Shown here: positions 11,289 through 22,613 of the stretch, piece after piece
How the letters are laid out: every line of letters begins with the position of its first letter
How positions within the stretch are numbered: the stretch's first letter is position 1
From: Rhynchosporium graminicola
Lineage: Eukaryota; Ascomycota; Leotiomycetes; Helotiales; Ploettnerulaceae
DNA length: 64,000 bases
Assembly: GCA_900074885.1 (NCBI GenBank)
Contig: FJUW01000017.1
Span: 255,933-319,932, forward strand
Direction: 5' to 3'
Position numbers and translations under genes: made by a program
Notes under the pieces: generated by a model
Told to the model about the DNA's origin: nothing
Database searches by the model: none
What the model saw: only the letters and a program-made list of their open reading frames with translations

Positions 11289-14200
11289 TTATTTATATAC
11301 TAAGGAGCCCTCGAACTTAGCGACTAAGTTTAGTATATCCTCCTTTAGTATTAAGGCGAGTTCCTAAGATATAGTCTAATAACTTATATATTTAACCTTA
11401 TAATATATCTTCCTTATTCTATCTCTAGGTTATTTTCTAAGCTTCTTACGCAAGATCTTCTTGATAATATAATATTTAGTACTATCTTTATTATATATCG
11501 GGCTAAGTTCAGGTGTAATCCGATTAAATAGATCCGGTACTATTAGCTCTAGGTATTTAATTAAGATTATTAGGTATATATTTATCTATTCGAGTAGCTC
11601 TAGTTCGTAAGTAAGTAGGTTTACTTGCTTAATAATCTTATATAGTCCAGATTTAATAAAAGATAGCTTAGTCTGATTCTATAAGAGCTTATACCTAGTA
11701 TCTGTCCCTTTAGCTAGTCTAATATAAACTTTAGCCTCTAGCTTAAGTAATACCGGTATCCGGCTCTTATTAAAGGCTAGCTTTATACGAGACTATACTA
11801 ATATAACTGACTCTATCGTGTCCTGAAATAAGGTTTAATAGTTACGTATAAAGTCTTATCCCTCTTTTATAATAAATACTTAAGTAATAGTATAATTAGT
11901 AGAAGAGAAAGGAGATCGGGGTTTTTAGCTAAATCTCAGTTCGTAAGGTATAAACCTAGTAGAAGTATTTTCTAAAGTATTAAGGATAAAAGATATAGCT
12001 AGTATAAAATCTTCCTAATTAGACTGATCGAAACGTCTAGTAATAGTATAGTATAAAGCGTAGATAAATATTTAATTAGATCGTTCTAATTAACTATCTG
12101 CCTTAAGGTTATTCGCTATAGTAAAGGCTAAGCTAATATTAGCGAAACTATATACGTTTCCCTAAAATCCGCTAGTAAATTATATATCCTGATCTGAAAT
12201 TATCTTCTCTAGAACTCCTAGGTCTGCGTACGTATCCTTATAATAAGCTTTAGCTTAGTCTTCGCTTCTCTAATCCTTATATCTGATAATAATCTTAATC
12301 TATTTCGTTATCTAGTCTATAAATAGTAAGACTAAGTCGTATCCTTCCTTAGAAATTAGGAATCCTATGATTAAGTCTATATAGAATATATAGAGTTAAG
12401 TTATTAGAGGTAGAATTAGTATAAGTATACTATTTAGTAGACTTCTGCCTAGTTTCGCTATTCGATAAGTAGGATAGGATACTATATATAATTAAACTAT
12501 TCGCTATATCTTACGTATAAATACCTTATCCTTTAGGAAATTATATATCCTCTATACTCCTACGTATACTCGGTTATTATAAGCGATACTAAAGACCTTC
12601 TTAATTAACTTTTCAGGTATATATATACGTTTAACTCTATTAGGGTTCCGAAAGAAAAGTAACTTTATTCTGGTATCGAATCGGAATAACTTAAAAGTAG
12701 AGATATATTCATTCCGAGGAGACTTTTAGTAGTCTATTTTCATTTTACGATAAAGCTATCTAAAAGTTCTATCTATTAGAAGCTAGCGTAAGATAGATAC
12801 TATTAGTTATTTATCTATATATATAGATATTAAATATAAAATTACTTTATTATCCTATACTAAGTAATATATTACCTTTAAAACTAAGATATCTTTATTA
12901 TTTAACTCGTATACTATATTCGATAGTCCTTAGATTCTTTTATCCTAAAGCGATTAGCGTTATAGCTAGCTTAAGGTATCTGCGTTCAGATATATTTTCC
13001 TAGCTCTATAGATTATATTTATCTTATACGTATACTTAGCTAAGAAGAGAAACTAATTATCTAATTAGTTACTCTTCTTATAAGGACGATCCTTAAAGTA
13101 GGATAATATTACTTAATAATCTATATAGATAGTAAAATTTATACTATCGAGATATTATAGTAACTTCTCTAGCGCTTATATTAATACGCCTATCTCTAGC
13201 TTAGTAAGCTAGTAATTTATTTCTACTATAGATAAGGACTTAGATAGGAATAGGACCGGCCTTTCTACCCTATCAGTACTATCTACCTAGTGAAGAGCTA
13301 TACTATATCCGAATTCCTTAGAACTATCGATATAAAGTATAAAGTCCTATCCGAAGTCAGGGAATTTGAGGGTTAGCGCTAAAGTAAGCTAGTCTTTTAA
13401 TATATTAAATACTTATTTAGATCTATATAGCAGGTTATCTATATATTACTTAGAGTATATTTTAGTATCCTTATAACGTTTAGCTTTCTAAGACTAGGTT
13501 AAATTAGTATATTCTTCATATCTTAGTTATAGAAGCGGAATAAGTATCGCTTTAGTATAGCTACCTCGTCTTACTCCCTCTTATAGTGTATTCTTAAATC
13601 CGATTATCTTAAGCTCTAATAATAGTAAGGAGATAGCTACGTAGTATAGTATAAATTTGTAATAGTACCTGAAAAATCCTAGCGCTTTTTCTAATTAAGA
13701 TAAAGTTCTTAGAAATTCCTAAGATTATATTACTTCTATCTTCTCTTCTAAGGTATTTAGCCCTAGTCTAGATACCTTATATCCTAGCGCTTTAATAGAT
13801 AGCTAGGCGAAATAGTATTTCCCTAGAGCTAATATAACTCTAGTATCTTCTAGTAAGGTAAGCGCTAGATCTAGGTCTTTTATATATTATTCCGAGGTAG
13901 TAGAAAAGATAATTATATTATTAATATAAATAATAATAAATTTCTAAAGGTATTAGCGGAATAAATTCTCTATTTATACTTAGAAGAATACTAGAGTTAT
14001 CGCTAGACCTATCGTTATAATAGTAAGTATTTCATATCCCTTATATATAGTAACTAATACTATTTTCTATTAGTCTACTAGTTCTAAAAGCTATTAGAAG
14101 AAGGATTTAGTAAGGTCGACACTAGAGAAAATCGTTACTTTACCTATAGCGGATAAGATATCGTTAGCCTTAGGTAATAAGTATACGTTAAGTATTAACT

Positions 14201-15900
14201 TCGTATTGATTTTTCTAAGGTTAACTATAACTCTTAGCTTTCTATTTCTATAGATAATAAATACTAGAGCCGAAGCTAAGGAAGGTTATCCGAGGGGTAC
14301 TAGTACTAGAGAGCTATTAGCTCTTATTAGATCTAAGATTTTATCTATTTCTATCTTATCTTTTTATAATTATAAGAAAGGTACTCTTTTCAGATTATTA
14401 ATCTCGACGCTTTCTTTAAATAGTACTAGTATATTAATTCTATTATTAAATCGTCTAAGTTCGTAACAGAATAAGTTCGTATACTAGCGAAGAATATCTT
14501 ATATTTTAATTTTAATATCCGCCCTAAAGGCGTCTAATATATCCGGTTCTACTATATCTTCAGGAAGAGGTCTAATTAAGAATAGAGTACTAGCTAAGTA
14601 CTTCCCTTCTAGCTCCTCCTCTATAAAGGGTTATCCTTTATAGATACTAGCTAAGTTTAGTAGTACTAAGTAGTCTTTGATTTTAAGTATATATTATTTA
14701 AGTACTTCTAATATCTATCCTTATTATAGATAGATAAGTATCCCCCTTAGATTAGCGAATAGGATAGATATAAGGAGGCTAGTAGTAATAGCGTTAACTA
14801 TAGAACCGAATTTACTTAATATTATATCGACTTAAGGATAAGGATATACTATATATCTATCTTAATATTTAAGTAGTAAGCGATATATAATAAGTAAATT
14901 AATACTCTCCCCTAAGTATACTATAACTATCTGCAAAAGGTAGATATTAGTACGTTTTAAGGTAGACTTCGCGGTTTTCGCTACTTTAGTTATCTTAAGG
15001 AGTATATAGTTATTATTATCTCCTACTTATAGATAATATAGCTTCTCTAATAACTCTTATCTAAAGTCGAGTTTATTTTCTAAGAAAAAGTTAAGCTTAA
15101 GAAAGATTCCTTTTAGTATCTTTAGTACGATATAATATTAGTAAGCCGGAAACTATAGTAGTTCCTTATCGGAAATTATCCTATATAAGATAAGTATTTC
15201 GACGAAATCGGAAATAGTAAGCTTAGAACTTATACTAGAAAGATTAACTTATAGGCTATCTATCCTATGATAAGTCCTTATAGAAAGGAAGTATTACGCT
15301 AGACTTAGCTTATCGATTAACTTAATAAGCGAAGTAGTATTAATAGCTACTTTTATTAGAAAGTTATCCTTATTAAATATTTAGATTCTAATATACGTAT
15401 TAGCTATAAAGGAAGTATTATTTAGAAGGATAGATATCTTATCTTTTAACTCCTAAAGTTATAAGTCCGGAGTCTTTATAGTATAAGCGCTAAGGATTAG
15501 TATTTCTTTATCTTAAGCTATAAGTAAGATTATAGAGGAAGGGTTCTTAATTAGGATAAAGTCGTTTTCTTTTTCGTCTTTATAAGAAGGCGATATATAG
15601 TTAAGTATAGAAGGTAAAAATAATAATATCTTAGGTTAGATTTATTTTATCTTTTTCGTTAAAGATAGTACTAAAGTAAGTTTATTAAAGACTAATAATA
15701 TTACTAAAATAGGATTTAGGTAAGAATAAAGCTATAAGAGGACTTTCCCTAGGTCTCGCGGTAAGCTTTTCCCGAGTCCGCAGATAAAGAAGAACTTATA
15801 GTTTTAGGCGATTTATTATCCTTTAAATTATACTCTTAATCCGGTTAGTATAAGAATCTATTATTAGAATAGTTAAGTATAACTAGTAATTAAGAATAGT
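11289..15900 (-). pseudogene. pol: Retroelement pol (protease-RT-RNase H-integrase-chromodomain), RIP-inactivated
   Basis: Minus-strand translation gives recognisable chromoviral landmarks. A retropepsin-like AINTTSLIKLID near 15,300 would derive from a D-x-A/G-S active site. Reverse transcriptase shows GYEILT...GLA...FF and then KFIIIYINNIIIFS at about 13,901-13,943, i.e. the YxDD motif with both Asp codons GAT changed to AAT. Integrase shows SDQD (12,171-12,197) and LERSNQ (12,076-12,100); the Asp and Glu are separated by 35 residues, the D,D35E spacing. After a GPY/F-like linker comes a chromodomain (YYIIKKILRKK..., KVKYIS...ELALILKEDI) ending at the stop 11289-11291. Nonsense codons and Asp-to-Asn changes abolish catalysis. 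The 5' limit is approximate. Family known for transposition through an RNA intermediate, with the chromodomain directing integration to heterochromatin. Confidence 0.9.
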
Positions 15901-18074
15901 ACGTATTATACTTATTAAAATTCCCGGTTATTAGTAAGTATTAAAGAGAGTACTAAGGTTAGTTTATTATTATAGGAACTTAGAGCTAGTACTAGTATAG
16001 CTACTAGTTCTAATAGGGTTATCTTCTGTTACGCTAAGCAGTCGGTACGGAGGCTAGTACTAATATAGTTAACTTATTAGCCTTATCTCTCTCTTTCTCT
16101 TATTATTACTTTCTTCTGAACTCGGTATATTCTACTAGAAGTATCTAAGGTCGCGGATAGAGTATTAGGAGTTAAGTAAGTACTATTATCGTCGAGTATC
16201 GTCCTATTAGTACTATTAGTACTAGTGCTTAACTCTATCGTTCGCTTCGGGAGTCTCTATCTCGCTTAATATCTTAGTAGTACGAATTATCTATTATTAG
16301 TCGTTATAACTCCTATATCTCCTTAGTTTACTTATCGATACGAGACTATATCTGTAAGTAAGCTTCCCTCGCCTGATTCTTAGTATTATAGATCTTTAAC
16401 TTAAACTTATTTATTATATTACTATAGTCTTATAATAGTATACTTATAGCTAAGCTTAGATCTAAGGCTTAGTATATTCGTTAGATAATAAGGTCTTAGT
16501 TTATCTCTCCTGCCTTGATATAGAGATTATATTTATTATCTAAGAACTATCTTAAGGATAACTTGCCCTTATTCTTAAAAGAATATCTTAAGGCGTTAGC
16601 TTTCCGTATTATTATACTTAGATTCGTATAGAATTAGAGTAAGAGTTAATATTTCTATTCTTCTAAGCTCTAAGCTATAAAGCTAGTGATTTCCGGAGAT
16701 AAAGTACTAAGCTAAATAGTAGCCTTATCTTTTATATAAATTAGTAAGACCTTAAGGACTATATCCTCTCTATAACGGGCTACTATTATATTAAGTATCG
16801 CGATATAGCTAGTGATAGAAGTAGTACTATTAAACTATCCTATATCCTATAGGCGAAGTCGTTAGTATTAAGTATTAAGTATAAGTAGCTTATTATCCTA
16901 TTATAGTCTCCCTGAGTCTTAGGGGTCCGAGTTATCTCTATCTTCTACGTCGAGTGCGTTATTATTATATACAAAGTTATAGTAGTAATTCGGAAGAGGA
17001 AGTTCTATCTCGATAGAAGGTTAGATAGATATTAGAGTATAAGAGATTAATAGTCTTAGAACTACTAGTATAGAAGATATACGTATAATTATCTTAGCTT
17101 CTAGGGGGCCGGCTTAGAACCGAGTTAAGAAGATATTAAAGGAAGCTATTAACTTAAGGGCTATTATTCCTAGAGTACTAATTACTCTAATAGCTTTATC
17201 TTTTAAGTTAGTTAGAATACCGGAGTCTAAGGTGCGAACTAAGGCCTTAGCTTATCTTAGAATTAGTAAGAGGATTAGTTCGACTAAGTATTTATTACCT
17301 CTATTCTCTATATCCTCCTATAGAGTTTAGATAAAGATAGCGTCGCTCTTTTATTTATTCTTAATATATACTAATACTATAGCTATAGCTATTAGCAGTA
17401 TAAATATAGAGCTAGGTAGCTAGTTTATTAGGATAAATTTATCTTATAGCTATCTTACTAATTCTTTAGCTCTAAGTAAGATCTTATCCTTTAGTAAGAT
17501 AGACTATCTTAGTAAGAGAGACTTCGATAACTGCGATAATTAGTCGATCAGAGAAGTCTATCTTTAATAGAAAGAGGCTATTAGGACCGTTAGCTTAAGG
17601 AAAGCCTAGTCTTAGATTATTTATAAGTTAGCTAGTAGAGATATATATTAGCGTTAACTTCGGGACGTAATCTATATTAGCGTAACTAGTACTCTCTTAG
17701 TAAATTAGTCTAATTCGGTATCTTAGATTAATTAAGAGTTACGAGGCGCTATAAGAAAAGGACTCGGTTTAAGTGATAATCGTAGTAGTATCTCTAGGTG
17801 TTCTTGAATAAGGGATATAGATAGATTAACAAAAGAAGTCCGTATAGATTACTCTAATTTAAGTATTAAAGATAAAAATCTCCCTTAGTAGTCTCTTAAG
17901 CGATTACTCCTCTCTTTAGTATTAGAGCCTCTAATATAGCAGTATATAGAGTAGTACTACTAGTAAAGTCTCCGGAGTATCGCAGGGGTTCCGGGTAAGT
18001 AAGAGAAGGTCCTTTATATAAGGGGTAGTAGTTTAGAGACTTAATTTTATCTTATAAACTTAGAATTACTACTA
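15901..18074 (-). pseudogene. gag: Retroelement gag region and leader (inferred), RIP-inactivated
   Basis: By position, between the 5' LTR (right copy) and the protease, this 2.2 kb should hold the primer-binding site and gag. Composition is as strongly RIP-mutated as the rest. I could not make out a zinc knuckle with confidence, so the assignment rests on element order alone. Confidence 0.5.
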
Positions 18075-18215
18075 TATTAGGGGGCGTCCGAGATATATAT
18101 ATAGTAAAAGTCTTAATTCTGTCTATCGCTATAGTAAGAGGAACTATCTAAGTGAAGCTGACTAACGGCACTAAGTACTTAGTGCTATCTTGTCTTATGA
18201 TGATGTCCCGTGATA
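18075..18215 (-). repeat. 5' LTR of the chromovirus (right copy)
   Basis: 141 bp, same boundaries as the left copy. Here the part adjoining the interior (18075 to about 18140) is mutated (TATTAG for TGTCAG, ATAG for GTGG) while the outer part keeps GATGATGTCCC. All differences between the LTRs are transitions. Confidence 0.93.
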
Positions 18216-18220
18216 TAAGG
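18216..18220. repeat. Target-site duplication, right copy
   Basis: TAAGG after the right LTR, one transition from the left CAAGG. Confidence 0.75.
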
Positions 18221-20875
18221 AGACCACTTACCACTTGAAAAACATCAGATATCACGATTCTTAGCACGTAATCCCATTGTGAAGACTAAGAGGCGGGTTT
18301 GCGTCGATTCCATACGTCTTAACACTGCTAGGAAAATGGGGCGACGATCGACGACTAACGCAGGCGGCATGCTGATGAGATTTCTCAGGGCCATTGATAA
18401 CGCGGGGTACTTTACAAGGCCGTTGACCCGCTCCAGTTGGCTGGCTGGATACGAATACTGGACGGGTGGGAGGATAGTACCATGTCTGACCCCATCAAAG
18501 CTGCTGTTGAGCTACAAGCAGCCACTAGAATCAGAACTGCCCATTTCCGCCACGGCGAAAGATTGAGGGGATCTGTGTATCGTTATTAGCCATGTGGCGA
18601 GAGTTCGTATTGATAGCATTGGGTGCTGAGAAAGAAATTTAAAGGGTGAGGGTATAAGAGAAATGGAGCAGAAATATATGTATATATATAGACATGCTCG
18701 GCAGCGTACTGTATCTTTAGGATCTGGAGATGGGGTTGATACTAGTACGACATGATCATCGAGGTACAGCTCGAAATCGCCAACAAGATCAGCACTATGT
18801 CGAGGTGCTGAACTTGATTAAGTCATCCATATTCACACCCTCGATCTCCTCGGACTTGACACTGTTGGTGTTGTGCATCATTGTTATGGTAATCTTTTAA
18901 TGGTCGAGGTGGTGGTGGGAGAAGGGGATTCGGAGCTGGAGAAGGGAAAGATAGAAGCGTGCAATGGTCGCCTGCTCGGAAGTCTGTCTTTATAAAATCG
19001 GTCTATGTCCTGCCAGGTAATGCATGGTGTATTCCTGTTCTACAACTTATACATCGAGGTTCGGCCATCTTAGCTGCGCTCCGGAAAGTGGACAGCTAAA
19101 ACTAGACCCTCCTCCACTCCATCCCTTTGACACCGTGTACCCATATTCCCATACCCCGGATTTTGGTTCGCAATCCTTTTGGTTGGCTAAGATTGGTTGC
19201 AACAGGTTAACTTTGTTTTTCGGCTTAAATTACACAGTTGCTCGATCACTTGGGAAGACAATATTGTTGCAATTATCAGTTTTTTGTGGCAAACTTATCT
19301 TTCAAATTTCAAGAACTGTCAATGTCCCAAGCGGCCATTTCCGAGTGGTGTCGACATGTACCTTAAGGTAAACTTTAGAAGGATTGGTCGCTTATTGTTT
19401 AGGCTCGAGGATCGTAAACATGGAATAAGCGAGTGTTGGTCTCACACGCCAGCGCTAATAGAACATCTTCTTTCACAGAGCTCACTGTGAATACTTCAAA
19501 ATCATAAAGGTGCTCTGAACTTGTCGAATCACCGAATTTATTGCATCCTCGAAACATAATATGATCAGAATCGACGTACTCCTTTAAACTCTCTTCTGTA
19601 TGGCTAGGCTTACAGCCTGCATCGCCAGCATCTAAAAACTGGCTACTGAACGCCAGGGGTAGTGTTCAACTATCCTGTCATGATTTCTGAAGGTCAGAAA
19701 TATCGAGTGGCACGATCGATATATCTTTGACGGTGCAGGTGAGGATCGTGGATCAGGCACCCTACAACAGATGTTCCAGGCGTGTCCGCTGTAGCAGCAA
19801 TTGTGCAGCGTGGTCTTGTACTTCTTTTTAAGGAAGCTATTATGTTCCATACAATCCCTGATCGACGGCCTTAGAATTTTCAGGGTTATTATCGCCATGC
19901 GGTATCTCGCCCTCATGTTTAGAGCAGTCTGGCCATTTGATCGATTTATCATACTAGCATAGCAGTATTGATCGATATTTTATGACTAAAAGTTTACCTA
20001 ACCCAAACACGATGGTGAGTTCAGTCTTCATCTTATTGAGACTGATCAAGCTATTTCATGTGGGAGCGAAGCTTAGCGTCATACGAGTAAGTAGCCAGTC
20101 TTTACCTTAATTCAAGAAAGTACATCTCAACCACTTCCAGTCCTCCACCACTCCCCCAAACCCCCTAAAGTGACCTTTCCAGCGTGACATCAGTCCTCCT
20201 ATTCCATCCGCACCGCAATCTCCTAGCATGCATCAGCCTTCCTCAAGAAAAACAAACTATTCCAGACCCGAAAGACACGTCCAATTGCACCACATCAGCC
20301 CCAGGTTCTTCCTCAGCCGCAGAATCGCACTGTCCTGAAGCAGACATGTAAGCGAGCCCATATGTCCGCAATTAGAGCATGCATCAATGCTTATTGTCTT
20401 GTGTAACAATGTAGACATGTAGGAGGCGCGTACCGTAGCCACATGTTTCGGATTCACTGCCACGATGTGGAATCATCTTGGGAAGTGTCAAAAGCCTAAG
20501 TCGATGACACGTTGTGGACTTTTATTTTTCGGTTCTTGCTCATCTCCAAACCTGTCAGTTTGTGCATACTTTCATTGCCCCTGTTGTCCAGCATTGGATT
20601 CGATGCTTTCTTCTGCGCTTCTTTCCAGTTGAGTATAATTGAGATAAGGCTTGCGTGCAGAATTTCAATTTGGCCCCCATCGAGACCAAAAACGCCATCC
20701 AACACATTATCGTGCCAAGAATTAAAAGTGAGCACCTTTACCACAATAAATTCAGGCGTATCTGCTCGATTTCGCCATTACTTATAAACCCTGCATCTCT
20801 ACTAATATTTGTCTTGTTCATCCCACCTTCAACTCTTCAAGCCAAGTCGGTGTAGTACCTAGTTCAACTTACAGA
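18221..20875. other. Right flank of the retroelement; relics, no intact gene
   Basis: Holds a probable transporter relic (18450-18580) and a weak ankyrin-like open frame on the minus strand at 19632-19952 (GQTALNMRARYRMAIITL), too poor to call. A short minus-strand ORF of 28 codons near 18885 follows a TATAAAG at about 18986 but leads nowhere. The plus-strand frames at 19024-19490 show no family signature. Confidence 0.45.
18450..18580 (-). pseudogene. Fragment resembling the N-terminus of an MFS transporter
   Basis: On the minus strand one frame reads DPLNLSPWRKWAVLILVAACSS followed by TAALMGS, the usual entry into transmembrane helix 1 of fungal DHA-type major facilitator transporters (charged lead, PLNL..WRKW, then hydrophobic helix). 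It is preceded by an in-frame TAA and similarity fades after about 40 codons; neighbouring frames stay open for a while but look unlike a transporter. The remainder of the gene is absent. The right LTR junction lies only about 235 bases away, so the retroelement or associated decay may have removed the rest. Confidence 0.3.
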
Positions 20876-22460
20876 ATGACAGACTCAACCACAGGATTAT
20901 TCGGTTCTTTCGACTCGGACCTCAGCGCTAACAGCTGGCGCAACGTATTCACCACCATCTTCCTCGTGCTAAACTTTCTCGTTGCGTGGATCGGCCATCG
21001 CTTGGTCAAAAGACAGTGCCATCGAACTCTTCTCAAATCGAAACCCGTTCCCGTCACTCGATTCACGCCATGGCTGTCTCTTGGCTCGACGTTTTCCTAT
21101 ATCTGGACTTTGAGGAGAATCCCAGGTGGCTGGCTGGGAATAATCATGATCTTCAGCGGTATATTCGGGACGGGTAATCGATACATCATCAACAGTTGTA
21201 TCTTTGAGGAGAAGATCATGAGCAGGTGCCCATTTAAAAATGGTCTTGTAACCATGCAATACGATGTGGCATCTAAGCCTGTCAACACCTGGGCCATCAC
21301 GTTTCTGGCTATCAATGCCGTTGAGGTAGCTCGCGCTCGCGGAGCTGAGGTTGGCGTCTATTCGAAAGTCAATAATAATGTAACATCGTTTTTCCCCAGG
21401 AAAGAAGATGTCATTGGAAACTGGGATTGTGCTGTAGCAGGCCCCGACACAGTCATACAGCCTAAAGATGTAAGTAAATCCTTCTCGTAATCTATGAATC
21501 GCGAGCCTCGGTAAATGCCGTTCACTTACGGACGTGGACGTAGTGGGCCGATGCTACTCTGGACGATTTTATCCAGAACCAAACCTTCTTTACCGGTATG
21601 AAATATTGGTCCGGCAGTTCCACTCCTTCCCGCCAAGTCAGTAGAGCTTTCATGGCTTGGGGACCACACGCCGATACAGCCTCGAACAAAACAAACATCA
21701 GAGCAATGATATCTAACCCACCCGTCAATGCCACCAAAGGGGGCGTCATAATTGCACCAGCAAGCATAACAAATCTGGAATGTAACTTGGCCATCGTGGA
21801 GCCCAAATGGAAACCAGCACCATGGCCTATCGATACTTTTGAGGACTGGGCTGAGTTGATGACCGGATTCATCCTTGAAGTCGGAGCGAGTAGGTTTCCA
21901 GCACAGCTCACGAAAGTTCTGAATGCAATGTCCATGATATCCGGAAGCGGGAACATTCACAACTTCGAGAGAGATGATGCCGAGAAGTCTGGAGCTGGCA
22001 CCGATTTCGGCTGCATGGTGCCTAATACGCGTATCGAGGGGTCGGTATACGTCGTAGCTTTTGCTCTGACGGGTCTGGTTGCACTGATGTTCATCATCGA
22101 CCTGTACGATGTGATCCAGAACAAGATCGATAAACGCCATAAAGCAATCGAGAAGATGCCTTTCGAGATGCTGGATTGGCAGGTTGCGCTCATTGAGAAG
22201 ATAACTGGACATGAGATTGATGAGCCAAGGAAGTTGGCTGGCTACGAATATTTCTGGGATGAACAGACTGGGAGATCTCATTGCAGAAGAAGTGATCAGG
22301 TATTCGCGGTCCGGTTCCTCAATGCTAAAGAGTGTAATAGCTAACGGGTGACTTTTTGCAGCGCGGCTCTGTATACGAGGCACTTGAAAATCCCGAAAAT
22401 ACTGCTTCTGATCCGAGTTTCGGGAAGGACGGGATTGTTGTGAAAATAATGGAGAAATGA
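20876..22460 (+). CDS. Uncharacterised multi-pass membrane protein with large luminal/extracellular domain
   Basis: Exons 20876..21469, 21544..22299 and 22362..22460 (introns 74 and 62 nt, both phase 0; the second has a GCTAACG branch site) give 482 residues. Hydrophobic segments lie near residues 25-42 (TTIFLVLNFLVAWIGH), 67-80 and 85-105 (WLGIIMIFSGIFGTGNRY), and one strong helix near the C-terminus (VYVVAFALTGLVALMFIIDL). Between them is a domain of about 230 residues with several N-x-S/T sites (NVTS, NQTF, NKTN, NATK) and conserved-looking Cys, so it probably faces the lumen or cell exterior, with a charged cytosolic tail of about 100 residues. This resembles fungal hypothetical membrane proteins of unknown role; I cannot name a family. 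It lies divergent in function from, but near, the siderophore transporter downstream on the same strand. Confidence 0.8.
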
Positions 22461-22570
22461 TCATGGCTTCGTAGTCATTATGGACCTCGTATTCAGGATC
22501 TGGAACCGTGTCGTGATAGAGATTGGAATTTTCCTGGAGATTCCAAACGCTATTGTCAATAGTCGCGTCA

Positions 22571-22613
22571 CCTTCTGTTGGCGCTTCTTGCAAGCGATAG
22601 CGCCAACAGAAGG
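22571..22613. repeat. Perfect 15-bp inverted repeat in the 3' flank
   Basis: Arms CCTTCTGTTGGCGCT (22571-22585) and AGCGCCAACAGAAGG (22599-22613) around a 13-base loop that itself contains CTTGCAAG. It sits about 110 bases past the stop of the membrane-protein gene, so it would fold in its 3' UTR or mark its transcript end. Confidence 0.75.

Larger units (their letters stand above)
8227..18215 (-). mobile_element. RIP-mutated Ty3/gypsy chromovirus, full length (9,989 bp)
   Basis: Two 141-bp direct repeats (8227-8367 and 18075-18215) begin TGTCA/TATTA and end TGATA, and are flanked by CAAGG/TAAGG. Inside, CpA and TpG are almost absent while TpA is very frequent, and every frame is full of TAA/TAG: the classic RIP signature. 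On the minus strand, and ignoring stops that fit CAA, CAG or TGG origins, pol reads through in the order protease, reverse transcriptase, integrase, chromodomain. A polypurine tract (minus-strand AGAGGAGGGA, about 8369-8378) abuts the left LTR, as expected for a 3' LTR of a minus-strand element. Unusually, about 2.9 kb with its own long frame lies between the pol stop and that LTR. The copy cannot encode functional proteins. Confidence 0.95.

Noticed and set aside
8227..18215. AT-rich block as a centromere or AT isochore without genes
   Set aside because: Matching LTRs, target duplication and translatable RT and integrase motifs show it is a single retroelement; AT richness is explained by RIP.
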